Of a stretch of 51,555 nt of DNA, positions 16,901 through 25,820 are shown piece after piece. Made by a program: the position numbers and the translations under genes. The notes beneath the pieces were generated by a model, which saw only the letters and a program-made list of their open reading frames with translations, searched no databases and was not told the origin of the DNA. This DNA is from an uncultured Bacteroidales bacterium. GTDB taxonomy: Bacteria > Bacteroidota > Bacteroidia > Bacteroidales > FEN-979. Positions within the stretch are counted from its first letter, which is position 1, and every line of letters starts with the position of its first letter. Location of the stretch: assembly GCA_903926565.1 (NCBI GenBank), contig CAIYJU010000108.1:1-51555 (forward strand). Direction: 5' to 3'.

Positions 16901-18452
16901 TGCTGGTGGTGCCACCTGCTATGTATATTCCAAAAACTGAGGGATTGTTTGTTGCCGCATTTGCATTCAAACCGGCAACCATGTTGTTGTATATGTTGGC
17001 GGTTGCAGCTCCCTGGTTAAAAATCCCATTGACGACGCACGCTGCGGTGCTTCCATTGTTGCTGACAAGGTTGTTCAGGCTGTTTCCATAGACGTTCCAG
17101 GTTGGGGTGGTAGTTACATACATCCCATATACCGTTCCACCATTGCCGGAACAGTCATGAAGGTCATTGTCAAAGCAGTTGGATGTTACAAATGAAGACG
17201 TATAGATGAGCGTCATTCCCCCTGTGATTGAGTTGGTAAGGTTGTGAATGAGGTTGTTATTGATGAACTGCGTTCCGCCGGAGGCATCCGATCTGATTCC
17301 AAAATGGGATGCAGTACCTGAATAGCTCGCGCCAGCCACCTCATTATTAAATATCCTGACGGTATCTGCACCTCCGTTATTTAATATGCCGTAAATGTTA
17401 CCTGTTGTTGTAACGGGTTGATTGCAGTTTTTAATGATGTTATCATGAATTTTAATACAATTCTGGGAAGGAATTCCCCCGAATTGATTCCAGATGCCAT
17501 AAAGATTGTTCCCATTGGCGGTGCTCCTGGTTACAGAAATATAGTTCCCGGCGATCTCCGCACTTGCGCCTGAAGCCGTCTGCAGGAAAATTCCTGCAAC
17601 GATGCTGGTCGTGCCGGCCCCTCCTGCAATGGAATCGTTTATCACTTTGATTGAATCCTGGTAATTGGCATACACTCCATAAACTCCTGAGGATGAACCG
17701 CCAAAATTGTATATCCTGTTTTTTCCTGACCAACCAACCCGGTTGTTGTGGTCGTACAAGGAATAAGGGGCTGAAGCATTAAAACCGTTCAGGCTCACCC
17801 CTGTATATACATTTGATATGGTGTTATTCTCGAACATGCTGTTGTTGCATGCGTCGGTTTTTGCCTGAATGCCAAGTTGCGAAACCGATGTTGCGATGTG
17901 ATTTCCGCTATAGATGCCAACAGAATTGACATTCGTTTTATTCAGGGTGATCGTGCAGTTTCTAATTCTGACATGCTGACAGCCATCGAATGGGGTCGTG
18001 TTTTGCTTTTTCACCAGGGCAAATCCCCATTCGGTCAGTTTTGTTGCCGCTGTGTTGGATGGGTTTTCCTCCAGGGTGATCCCATCAAATGAGATGTAGT
18101 CACCTCCTGCAATTTTTATGATCCCATCTGTCGCTGAGGAAGTTGCTATAAGAAAGGATATGACCTTCGGGTTATTTCCGGTGGTGGTTGGATTTTTGCG
18201 GAATACAATGGAATCGGTTGCAGTTCCGCTGGCCGTGATAACTCCTGCAGTGCTGTTCGCCAATGTTTCAACATGATTCGCATCAATGTTGAAAATAACA
18301 CCATTTGTACCAACGCCCTGTGTGTTCAGGGCACTGATAGCCAATTGAATGGTTGCGTAATCAGCCGGGATGTTTTTAACCCCGGTAAGCGGCTGGGATT
18401 GCAATGATCCCATTACGGCCAGCATAATACTGGTAATCAATAATTTATCCAT
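13884..18452 (-). CDS. Large secreted parallel beta-helix protein, no sorting tail
   Basis: A 1522-aa protein with a signal peptide (to ~residue 20), then a right-handed parallel beta-helix (~25-690). It opens ADYATIQLAISALN and holds many short N-N/I-Y-N turns (IYNNMVAGL, FNNEV) typical of PbH1 repeats. The helix ends in GADEFGG at ~694. A beta-sandwich segment follows (~700-830), then a second helix (~850-1420). The start of this second helix is interrupted by a Gly-rich module with GGSGYTYA and GGGGLGATAYA. A final WNGSVSTDWTDGANW repeat region ends abruptly at LVNQN with no T9SS tail. Adhesion or glycan interaction is an inference. A stop 30 bp before the GH31 start and the missing tail suggest 3' loss. 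It may be cotranscribed with the GH31 gene. Confidence 0.85.
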   Translation of the reverse strand: MDKLLITSIMLAVMGSLQSQPLTGVKNIPADYATIQLAISALNTQGVGTNGVIFNIDANHVETLANSTAGVITASGTATDSIVFRKNPTTTGNNPKVISFLIATSSATDGIIKIAGGDYISFDGITLEENPSNTAATKLTEWGFALVKKQNTTPFDGCQHVRIRNCTITLNKTNVNSVGIYSGNHIATSVSQLGIQAKTDACNNSMFENNTISNVYTGVSLNGFNASAPYSLYDHNNRVGWSGKNRIYNFGGSSSGVYGVYANYQDSIKVINDSIAGGAGTTSIVAGIFLQTASGASAEIAGNYISVTRSTANGNNLYGIWNQFGGIPSQNCIKIHDNIIKNCNQPVTTTGNIYGILNNGGADTVRIFNNEVAGASYSGTASHFGIRSDASGGTQFINNNLIHNLTNSITGGMTLIYTSSFVTSNCFDNDLHDCSGNGGTVYGMYVTTTPTWNVYGNSLNNLVSNNGSTAACVVNGIFNQGAATANIYNNMVAGLNANAATNNPSVFGIYIAGGTTSNIYYNTVYLNASSTGTTFGTAALYTSTTPSIVLRNNILVNISSHGTTGYTVAYRRSGTALANYSSASNNNCFYAGVPGPNNFIFYNGTSGDQTINDFKSRVSPRDALSFSENPPFIQVATPPYDVRLSPSIPTLCESGAATITTPAVTGDFDDQPRYPNAGYPASPFPYTASAPDVGADEFGGIPNDVNPPVISYFPLENTSSFGPRTLVASITDLQSGIPSSLPGLPVLYWKINNAATWSSAVGSLTGIDQYTFTFGSGVVLADVVYYFVCAQDGFLIPNVAVNPVGGADGLSSNPPACSNPPSPTHGYRIVGTLPAGNYLIGGTGSTPAPGCTYVDITEAFADVNNVIRRIDVNSGGSGYTYASVSVEGGGGLGATAYANLSGDMVESVMLTYSGDYYLFPPDVIITGDGSGAQATAILGAGKEVTGAVNLILDGTYLPSEEEVYPIRLNSVVGTGPLNAITLKPGPGTAHVISAPTNSSVMKLNGVDYFTLDGSNNGSSSKDLTLSYLASGINTAVLWIASATEINGATHNTIKNCVIRGSGPTTYTYAGIFSGGPVSIENNFYALSPNSYNTIENNSICWARNGIVCLGQSTATFEEGLRIINNQLGNESAGEGFTNQGIVIENQTAGFITGNHIRNIVYNNQFHWVTGIHVLNSKSMNISANTIHGLRQAMPGASYWVDGIYQSSPAYNTAGNPSENVYANNVIYDLTSNGESSYYNVIGIHNVNGFGDKYYFNSVYLSGQLNQSGSSNGSMSACFSNGQGVNAANTSNIDLRNNIFYMNSNNPSGVNHHYAHYTTLNTYSGSTLDYNLLHFLVSGTAIGHTGFFSSTNQNDIGQWQAATLQDLASLAVDPLFTSSTNLAPQSGSPVLAAGTPVPGITTDFNGLLRDITHPSLGAFETVYQAVKTWNGSVSTDWTDGANWIPSGIPAATDNLIFPSATLYSCSGGTAGLVCSSILINTGATLTFIIGSDITVHGNLTIQPGGTLSNNGILTLKGDLVNQN

Positions 18453-18590
18453 CTCTGAGATTTTTGTGGTTGAACCTGAATAAAAGATTGTTCAAAAAGA
18501 TGTTGTAAAATCATGTATTGTATTACCATGTAAGTAAATACAAATGATAAATGTGTTGTTAGTCCGGTTTATGATGTGTTTATTGACATT

Positions 18591-18624
18591 CAAATATAAC
18601 ACATTATTGTGAAATGTTTATCAA
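18591..18624 (-). promoter_or_regulatory. Candidate promoter for the beta-helix gene
   Basis: On the minus strand TTG (18622-18624) precedes a perfect TATATTTG (18591-18598) by 23 bp. The leader before the start at 18452 would be about 130 nt. Confidence 0.45.
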
Positions 18625-18703
18625 TAAAAAACACAAAATTTAAGGACCCGGGTGTTCAATAATATCAATTTGGAATTGTTACCCTACATTACGGTAATTG
18701 TCA

Positions 18704-18711
18704 TACATTTG
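18704..18711 (+). promoter_or_regulatory. -7 box for the sensor operon
   Basis: TACATTTG matches TAnnTTTG perfectly, 134 bp before the first sensor start. The nearest TTG (18676-18678) is 25 bp upstream, slightly far for a -33 element. No equally good box is seen before the regulator or the second sensor, so this may drive the whole set. Confidence 0.45.
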
Positions 18712-18845
18712 CCAGGAATCCCGATGCGGGGAAACCCGGAAAACCAATCATACACCCTAAATAATATTCCTGTAATAATGGAGGACAATATTATTGGCGG
18801 CACAACTGCCTGTCTCCAGATAAAATTCAATTCAGAGAGTATTCC

Positions 18846-21800
18846 ATGAAAATGAGAACCTTATTCTTGTTGGTTTTCATCATGGCTATACTCCGGTGTT
18901 CTTTTGCCCAGCGGGCCGGATACCAGCTATATACGGTAAGTGATGGCCTGGTGCAGTCGGAGGTGACTGCACTCCACCAGGATAAAAAGGGTTTTCTCTG
19001 GATCGGAACCAAAAATGGCATCAGCCGGTTTGACGGGCATACTTTTCATACAATCCGCGATTCTGCAGGCGTTTCAGAAGCCTGGGTGAAGTACATCTGT
19101 GATCTGAATGACAGTACTGTCTGGTTTTTCACCACCCGCGGATGTTTGGTTTATACTTACGAAAAAACAACAGTTTCAATCAGAAGCTACCCTCTTAATG
19201 ACGGATCAACAGGGTATTGGACGAAGGACGGGGCCGGTTTCTTTGTTACTGATGCACTTGAATTGTACCAGGTGGATTATCAGGGACTGAAGCATGTGAA
19301 AACCAACCTCTTCGATGGGATCAAAGCGGTTATGCCTGAAAATGGCTGGGTTGATCTTACCTATTCGAAAATTGACGGGAACTTCTATTTCAGAACAAAA
19401 CAGGGTTCATTAGGTTGCCTGAGGAACAACAGGATCAGATACATCCATCCGGGTTCATTTGGCAAGTTATGGACAGGTCTGGACGATCGTATCTACTTTT
19501 TCAGTCCGCAAATGGAGTTGCTGAATTTGATGATGAAAATACCCGCGCAAGCCCTTGAACCAACCAGGTTATACTGTATTAGTGACACCCTTGTATCACC
19601 TGTCGCTGATTTCGGAAGAAACACCGACCTTCTTGAAAACTATATGCTGGTTCTGAATAAAGATACTGTATATCTTGCCTCACCGAATAAGTCAGTGATT
19701 CAAACATACATTCAGGGCAAGGTTACAGAATACAGGTATCCCTTTGCTTATATAAATGCCATGCTGATTGACAATGAACACAACCTGTGGCTTGGACTTG
19801 CAACGGGGCTTGCCAGATTGCATTCATTCAGTTTTACAAATTTCAATGAAGCGGATGGTTTACATAAGAACCTTCAGTTTGTGGCAGAGGATAAGTATCA
19901 GAAAATAATCGTGGGCGGTTATGACAAAGGAGTTCAGAAAGTGGAGGATGGCGCTGTTACAAATATTCCGATGCCTGCTTTTCAGGGTAAATCTGTAGCC
20001 TGGCAGATATATCCGGGATGTATGAAGGACAGGTCTGGTGATCTGCAGATCAGTATAACACCCTATTGCATAATCAACTGGGATGGAAAGAGGATACGCC
20101 ATGACCCGGCATTGCCTATTATGGCATCCTTCAGTTTTTACGAAGATACCTTAAGGCAATTATGCTACAGCGGCACAGATCAGGGTTTGCTGGTACACAA
20201 GGCGTCGCCTTCAGGTTATACCTTGCTGAAAAAATTTCCCGGTGATAATACAAACAGGGCTGTTTCATTGGTCATGGATAATGCCGGCAGATTGCTCATG
20301 GGAGGATTCAAGGGGCTCTCCTTTATGGAAGGGGAAAATTTTACGGCACTTCCAACCCGGGAGTTTCCCTATTCCCAGGGCGCCAATGCCATGGTAAAGG
20401 ATCACCGGGGAAACATCTGGATCGGGAATTCCCGGGGACTCTGGCTGTTTGACATGAAGCGGTTTCGGAAAATTCCCAATCTTTGGTTTAACGACATGGT
20501 TGTGAGTTTATGCCGGATCGATTCAACAAAATTATTCATTGGAGGGCTCCATGGTATCGGTTTCCTCGACCTGGACACATTTTATAAAACAGATAGTGCG
20601 ATCATCCGGTATTTCAATGCCGACAATGGGTTCACAGGCAATGAATGCCAGCAGAATGCGGTTTGTTACGACAGTCGCGGAATATTGTGGGTGGCGACAA
20701 CTGATAATCTGCAGCGGATCGAACCGGAGAATCTTCCATCACCCCTGGCGGGTCCAAAAGTTTATATTGAAAAGATAAGTTTGCTGGATGAAACCATGCA
20801 GCCGGAACCGCTGGTCATTACTGCTGTTGCTGCCGGCACACTGCAACTCACCCATGACGAGACGAACCTGCGGTTTGATTATACAGCTCCGGTATTTCGC
20901 GGATCTTCCTTTGTCAGGTTCAGATACCGGTTGGAAGGGCAGGACGCAAACTGGTCGCAACCGACTACAGAAAGGTATGCTGTATATACCAACCTTGCAC
21001 CGGGAAAATATAATTTTCGGGTAATCGCCTGCAACGATGCCGGGAACTGGTCAGCCTCGCCTGCCAGTTTTACCATTATTATCCGTCCTGCACTTTGGCA
21101 AACATGGTGGGTAATAACCCTGTTTGTGATCCTGATGGCGGGGTTCTTTTTCTGGATGGGAACCCTGGTGATGGGGCACCGTAAGCGATTGATGCAGGAA
21201 AAACTCGAATCTGAAAAGAAGATTGCAGAGTTACAATTGATCGCCATCCGGAATCAGATCGATCCCCATTTTACTTTTAATGCCATGAATTCCATCGCCT
21301 CTGTGATCCTGAAGGAGGAGAAGGAAAAAGCATACAGCTTTTTCGTGAAGCTTTCCACCCTGATCAGGCAGGTACTTACTTCAGGCGATAAAGTTACGAG
21401 GACCCTGGCTGAAGAGCTTGTGTTTGTTCAGAATTACCTTGACATCGAAAAACTGAGGTTTCGTGATTCATTTAAATTCAGAATTGACATCATCCAACCG
21501 GTCAACCTCGAACAGGAGGTGCCTAAAATGGTAATTCAGACATATGCCGAGAACGCCCTGAAGCACGGACTGCTGAACAAAAAGGAGGGGATGGGTGAAC
21601 TTTTGATCACCATTGGTGAGCATGATAACAGGCTGCATATCGAGATTGAAGACAATGGGATCGGCCGGGAAAAAGCAAGGCAGCTGAAACAAAGTTCCAC
21701 CGGCAGGGGCATGATGATCCTGAATTTTTATTACGATTTTTTCGACCGCTATAATGAACACAAGATCATACATGAGGTGACCGATCTTTTTACCGAGCAC

Positions 21801-21881
21801 AAAAAACCCGCAGGCACAAAGGTAACCGTGATTATCCCGACGGGCTTCAACTATAAAATTACCGCGAATGACGCCAACTGA
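18846..21881 (+). CDS. Two-component propeller sensor histidine kinase (LytS-type), copy 1
   Basis: A 1011-aa sensor. The signal peptide ends CSFAQ (~22). Residues ~25-660 are periplasmic Reg_prop propeller repeats (LVQSEVTALHQDKKGFLWIG, ISRFDG, NIWIGNSRGLWLFD). Residues ~670-745 are a Y_Y_Y domain (FRYRLEGQDANWSQP, YNFRVIACNDAGNWS). One membrane span lies at ~750-777, then a short coiled coil and a His_kinase domain with NQIDPHFTFN (His808), an N box ENALKHG (Asn903) and DNGIGR (Asp936). The family phosphorylates a LytTR regulator after sensing an extracellular ligand, often a glycan or peptide. The LytTR gene follows with a 14-nt overlap, implying translational coupling. A close paralogue lies just beyond the regulator. 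The catalytic residues all look intact. Confidence 0.92.
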   Translation: MKMRTLFLLVFIMAILRCSFAQRAGYQLYTVSDGLVQSEVTALHQDKKGFLWIGTKNGISRFDGHTFHTIRDSAGVSEAWVKYICDLNDSTVWFFTTRGCLVYTYEKTTVSIRSYPLNDGSTGYWTKDGAGFFVTDALELYQVDYQGLKHVKTNLFDGIKAVMPENGWVDLTYSKIDGNFYFRTKQGSLGCLRNNRIRYIHPGSFGKLWTGLDDRIYFFSPQMELLNLMMKIPAQALEPTRLYCISDTLVSPVADFGRNTDLLENYMLVLNKDTVYLASPNKSVIQTYIQGKVTEYRYPFAYINAMLIDNEHNLWLGLATGLARLHSFSFTNFNEADGLHKNLQFVAEDKYQKIIVGGYDKGVQKVEDGAVTNIPMPAFQGKSVAWQIYPGCMKDRSGDLQISITPYCIINWDGKRIRHDPALPIMASFSFYEDTLRQLCYSGTDQGLLVHKASPSGYTLLKKFPGDNTNRAVSLVMDNAGRLLMGGFKGLSFMEGENFTALPTREFPYSQGANAMVKDHRGNIWIGNSRGLWLFDMKRFRKIPNLWFNDMVVSLCRIDSTKLFIGGLHGIGFLDLDTFYKTDSAIIRYFNADNGFTGNECQQNAVCYDSRGILWVATTDNLQRIEPENLPSPLAGPKVYIEKISLLDETMQPEPLVITAVAAGTLQLTHDETNLRFDYTAPVFRGSSFVRFRYRLEGQDANWSQPTTERYAVYTNLAPGKYNFRVIACNDAGNWSASPASFTIIIRPALWQTWWVITLFVILMAGFFFWMGTLVMGHRKRLMQEKLESEKKIAELQLIAIRNQIDPHFTFNAMNSIASVILKEEKEKAYSFFVKLSTLIRQVLTSGDKVTRTLAEELVFVQNYLDIEKLRFRDSFKFRIDIIQPVNLEQEVPKMVIQTYAENALKHGLLNKKEGMGELLITIGEHDNRLHIEIEDNGIGREKARQLKQSSTGRGMMILNFYYDFFDRYNEHKIIHEVTDLFTEHKKPAGTKVTVIIPTGFNYKITANDAN

Positions 21882-22611
21882 TAAAATCAGGACCATTCTG
21901 ATAGACGACGAGGACCAGGCACGCGATGTATTGTCGATCCTGCTTCAAAAACATCCCGGAATTGCCATCGTGGCCATGGCCAATGATGCTGATTCAGGAT
22001 TGGAACAGATTGTAAAGCATCGACCGGACCTGGTATTCCTCGACATACAAATGCCGCGGAAAACCGGGTTCGATCTTGTTGCTGAACTTCGCAGCCTCAA
22101 TCTTCAAACTACCATCGTATTTGTGACTGCCTATGATGAATATGCGATCAGGGCATTCAAAGTGGCTGCTTTTGATTACCTGCTCAAACCTGTCGACCCG
22201 TTTGCCCTTTCCGATACCCTGAGACGCTACACGGTGATACGTTCCGCTGCCGATTTTTATCAAAAAGTCGACCACCTGCTGCACCATCTTCATCATGACG
22301 ACCGCATCAGGCTGAACACCCGTGCCGGGTTCCTGCTGATCGATCCGATGGATATCCTGTTTGCCACTGCTGATGGCAACTACACCGTGATCCATTTTTC
22401 AGCCCTGCAGTCGGAGGTGGTTACCGTGAATATAGGAACTCTGTTTGAACTCTTACCCACAGGGCATTTTTCCCGCATATCGCGCTCTGCCATGATCAAC
22501 CGGTCATTCCTTTACCGCGTCGACCGGAAAAAGCGGATCTGTGAACTACGGAAAGACGGGGCCAATACCCAGCTGGATGTCTCCGCAGGGTTTATCCGGA
22601 AGCTGGAGTGA
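21868..22611 (+). CDS. LytTR family response regulator
   Basis: A 247-aa regulator. The receiver domain (~7-125) has the acidic pair in LIDDED, phospho-acceptor Asp59 in LVFLDIQMP, the switch residue in VTAYDEY and Lys107 in LLKPVD. The LytTR DNA-binding domain (~145-245) has RAGFLLIDPMDILFATADGN at its start and HFSRISRSAMIN in the middle. It should bind paired direct repeats upstream of target genes and activate them when phosphorylated. Its start overlaps the end of sensor copy 1, and sensor copy 2 follows after 65 bp, so one regulator appears to serve two sensors. No second regulator is present in the window. The start ATG at 21868 is the first that gives a full receiver domain. Confidence 0.95.
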   Translation: MTPTDKIRTILIDDEDQARDVLSILLQKHPGIAIVAMANDADSGLEQIVKHRPDLVFLDIQMPRKTGFDLVAELRSLNLQTTIVFVTAYDEYAIRAFKVAAFDYLLKPVDPFALSDTLRRYTVIRSAADFYQKVDHLLHHLHHDDRIRLNTRAGFLLIDPMDILFATADGNYTVIHFSALQSEVVTVNIGTLFELLPTGHFSRISRSAMINRSFLYRVDRKKRICELRKDGANTQLDVSAGFIRKLE

Positions 22612-22676
22612 TGAGTATCCGGCGCCATGCAGATCCATGGTGCAAAAAAACAACTGCATCCCACGACTGATATGAT

Positions 22677-25600
22677 ATGATGAAATTGAAATATGCCCTG
22701 GTACTATGCCTGATCCTGTTGAGCCTGCGGATTTCGTTTGCCCAGCATGCCGGCTTCAAACTGTATACGGTCGCCGACGGCCTTGTTCAGTCGGAGGTAA
22801 CGGCCGTCCACCAGGATAAGAAAGGATTTATCTGGGTCGGCACCAAGAGCGGCATCAGCCGCTTCGACGGGCATTCCTTTACGACAGTATGCGATACCAA
22901 TGGAGTTTCAGGCGCATGGGTGTACAAAATTGAAAACCTGGATGACAGTACGGTTTGGTTCCTGACAGCAAAAGGTTGTTTGCTGTATACCTACCAACCC
23001 CACACGGCATCCGTGGTGAGTTACCCTGTCGACGGCGGCTTTGAAGGTTCCTGGATCCAGGATGGCAAGGCATTTTTTGTCAATTCGGTGAAAAAGGTTT
23101 TCCAGGTGGACCATCAAGGGATTAAGATCGTACAAAATGCCCTTTTTGACAAGATAAAAGAGATGTCGGACAAGGTATCGAACAACCTCACTTATTCGAA
23201 GCATGACGGCAATTTTTATTTCAAGACAAACCAGGGGAAACTTGCGTGTGTTTCCGCCAAAAAAATCGTCATTCTCAGAAGTGATTCATTCGGAACCCTC
23301 TTGACAGGTAATGACGACCGTGTCTATTTTTTAAGCCCGGATATGGTTTTATTGGAAAATCTGTATAAAAATCCAACCCGGTATTGGAAAAATTTCCATG
23401 GGCTTTTACGGCAACCGGCACGTCTGTTTGGCCTTCATGACACAGTCGTGATACCTGTGGCTGATTTTGGCATGAAACCGGAGAACATGGATAGCCGGCT
23501 CCTTGTAAGGAATGCCGACACCCTTTTTTATTCATCACCCTCTGCACCTGTTCTTAAGTGCTGCATCAAAGGAACAATAACTGAATATAAATTGCCCTTT
23601 ACCTCCATCATTCCCCTTCTGCTTGACAGGGAGCAAAATCTCTGGCTTGGCTCATCCCTGGGCCTGGTCAAAATGGCACCATCTGCTTTCACCCACTTCA
23701 ATGAACGTGATGGATTATATCAAAACACGCAGATTGTGGGTGAGGATAAAAATCACTGCATCATTACGGGAGGCTGGGATGACGGCATTCAAAAACTGGA
23801 AGGCGGCCGTTTTACAGCTATTCCTGTACCTGCCTGTTACGGTCCCAGCGTGCAATGGCATATTTATCCCCACTGCGGGAACGACAGCAAGGGCAACCTG
23901 CTGATCAGCATCAATCCCTATTGCATGATCAAATGGAACGGGGAAAAGCTTGAAAACATTCCGGGATTGCCGGTTGCAGCCTCCCTGTCATTTTATGAAG
24001 ACAGGCAGCAAAATACGTTTTTTTATGGAACAAATCTTGGCGTGCTGAAACAAAAAGGAACGGTAACTGACTATGCCCTGATGAAGATTTCACCCGGAAA
24101 CAAAGGCAATAAGGTCGTTTCCATGGTGATGGATAAAACCGGGAGGTTGCTCCTGGGCGGTTTTAAAGGTCTTTCTTTTCTTGAAGGTGAAAAAGTGACC
24201 CATCTCCCCACCAAAGAGTTGCCTTATGCGCAGGGAGCCAATGCCATGGTCGGGGATACACGTGGAAATGTTTGGATCGGGAACAGCGATGGTTTGTGGA
24301 TGTTTGACCTTGTGAAATTCCGCAAAGTCACCAATCCATGGTTCAAGGATATGGTAGTAAGCCTTTGCATGATCGATTCTTCAAAATTGTTCATCGGAGG
24401 CCTGCATGGTATTGGCTTTTTGGACCTGAACACGTTTTACCGGAAGGATACTGCCATTATCCGGTATTTTAACTCCGACAACGGTTTCTCCGGCAATGAG
24501 TGTCAGCAGAATGCTGTTTGCCTCGACAGCCACGGAATGTTGTGGGTTGCCACGACAGACAACCTGCAGCGGATTGACCCGAAGAATCTGCCACGACCTT
24601 TGGCCGGGCCACAGGTATATATTGAGAAGATAAGCCTGATGGATGACAAAATGAAACTGGTTGCTTTGGTAAAATCCTCCGTTTCAAAAGGTTGCCTGGA
24701 CCTGAGGCATGATGAGTACAACATCCGGTTTGATTTCACCTCACCGGTATTTCGCGGCAACAGTTTCCTGCAGTTCCGGTATCGCCTGGAAGGTCAGGAT
24801 AACGACTGGTCGCAACCCACGTCGGAAAGGTTTGCCGTATATACCAATCTTGCACCGGGCAGCTACACCTTCAGGGTGATTGCATGCAACGATGCCGGGG
24901 CATGGTCGGCGTCGCCGGCAAGCTTTAGCATAATAATCCATCCGGCTTTCTGGCAAATATGGTGGGTTTTGGCCATTTTCCTGGTGATGCTTGCCGGTTT
25001 TTTCTTCTGGATGGGTTTCATGGTAATGAGCCGGAGAAAGCACACCCTGCAGGAAAAACTCGAATCCGAAAAAAAGATCGCGGAATTGCAGCTGATCTCC
25101 ATCCGCAACCAGATCGATCCCCACTTCACCTTCAACGCCATGAATTCCATCGCCTCGGTGATCCTGAAGGAGGAGAAGGAAAAAGCATATGGTTTTTTTG
25201 TGAAACTTTCGAACCTGATCAGGCAGGTACTGATTTCAGGTGATAAAGTAACACGCACCCTTGCCGAAGAACTGGTATTTGTTCAGAATTATCTTGATAT
25301 CGAAAAGCTGCGGTTTGGTGATTCATTTCAGTTCAGGATTCACCTCATTCAACCGGTCAACCTGGAACAGGAGGTTCCCAAGATGGTAATTCAAACCTAT
25401 GCCGAGAATGCATTGAAGCACGGGCTCCTGAATAAAAAGGAGGGTGTGGGCGAACTGATCATCACCATTGGGGAATATGACAACCGGCTGCACATTGAAG
25501 TTGAAGACAATGGCATAGGGCGTAAACAGGCGAGGAAGCTGAATCAGACCTCCACCGGAAGAGGGATGATGATCCTCAATTATTATTATGACTTCTTTGA

Positions 25601-25742
25601 TAAATATAATGAACAGAAGATCTACCATGAAGTATCAGACCTTTTTACAGAAGACAATGAACCCGCGGGGACGAAGGTCACTGTAATCATACCTTCAGGG
25701 TTCAGATACAACATAATAACGAATGAGTCTGTCCATACATAA
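22677..25742 (+). CDS. Two-component propeller sensor histidine kinase (LytS-type), copy 2
   Basis: A 1021-aa paralogue of the sensor at 18846-21881 with the same order: signal peptide ending ISFAQ, Reg_prop propeller (~25-665), Y_Y_Y domain (~675-755), one membrane span (~758-785), His_kinase core NQIDPHFTFN (His816) and ATPase boxes ENALKHG and DNGIGR. Both copies share long identical runs around the kinase core. The propeller differs more, with an insertion near residue 240 (YKNPTRYWKNFHGLLRQPAR). This points to a tandem duplication that enclosed the regulator gene, followed by change of ligand specificity; that is inference. It lies 78 bp upstream of the first large secreted-protein gene on the same strand. 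The start could be either of the two adjacent Met codons at 22677 and 22680. Confidence 0.92.
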   Translation: MMKLKYALVLCLILLSLRISFAQHAGFKLYTVADGLVQSEVTAVHQDKKGFIWVGTKSGISRFDGHSFTTVCDTNGVSGAWVYKIENLDDSTVWFLTAKGCLLYTYQPHTASVVSYPVDGGFEGSWIQDGKAFFVNSVKKVFQVDHQGIKIVQNALFDKIKEMSDKVSNNLTYSKHDGNFYFKTNQGKLACVSAKKIVILRSDSFGTLLTGNDDRVYFLSPDMVLLENLYKNPTRYWKNFHGLLRQPARLFGLHDTVVIPVADFGMKPENMDSRLLVRNADTLFYSSPSAPVLKCCIKGTITEYKLPFTSIIPLLLDREQNLWLGSSLGLVKMAPSAFTHFNERDGLYQNTQIVGEDKNHCIITGGWDDGIQKLEGGRFTAIPVPACYGPSVQWHIYPHCGNDSKGNLLISINPYCMIKWNGEKLENIPGLPVAASLSFYEDRQQNTFFYGTNLGVLKQKGTVTDYALMKISPGNKGNKVVSMVMDKTGRLLLGGFKGLSFLEGEKVTHLPTKELPYAQGANAMVGDTRGNVWIGNSDGLWMFDLVKFRKVTNPWFKDMVVSLCMIDSSKLFIGGLHGIGFLDLNTFYRKDTAIIRYFNSDNGFSGNECQQNAVCLDSHGMLWVATTDNLQRIDPKNLPRPLAGPQVYIEKISLMDDKMKLVALVKSSVSKGCLDLRHDEYNIRFDFTSPVFRGNSFLQFRYRLEGQDNDWSQPTSERFAVYTNLAPGSYTFRVIACNDAGAWSASPASFSIIIHPAFWQIWWVLAIFLVMLAGFFFWMGFMVMSRRKHTLQEKLESEKKIAELQLISIRNQIDPHFTFNAMNSIASVILKEEKEKAYGFFVKLSNLIRQVLISGDKVTRTLAEELVFVQNYLDIEKLRFGDSFQFRIHLIQPVNLEQEVPKMVIQTYAENALKHGLLNKKEGVGELIITIGEYDNRLHIEVEDNGIGRKQARKLNQTSTGRGMMILNYYYDFFDKYNEQKIYHEVSDLFTEDNEPAGTKVTVIIPSGFRYNIITNESVHT

Positions 25743-25820
25743 AAACGTGGTGTCCATACAATAACCCGTCATTCGCATTGTCATGTCGTAGGATTTGGAT
25801 AACATTGTTTTCCAAATACA

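Larger units (their letters stand above)
18453..18845. other. Divergent intergenic region, 393 bp
   Basis: AT-rich space between the divergent starts of the beta-helix gene and the first sensor gene. It contains one perfect TAnnTTTG box for each direction (18591-18598 minus, 18704-18711 plus). A plus-strand open stretch from 18652 runs into the sensor signal-peptide region in another frame and shows no protein-like features. No RNA gene was recognised. Confidence 0.7.

Noticed and set aside
11448..18452. GH31 gene block as a polysaccharide utilisation locus
   Set aside because: No SusC/SusD-like pair, no other glycosidase and no sugar-specific transporter lie nearby; the regulator set is on the other strand next to adhesin-like genes.
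22622..22643. Hairpin GCGCCATG/CATGGTGC between the regulator and sensor copy 2 as a terminator
   Set aside because: It is followed by A residues on the transcribed strand, not T, and the genes on both sides look cotranscribed.
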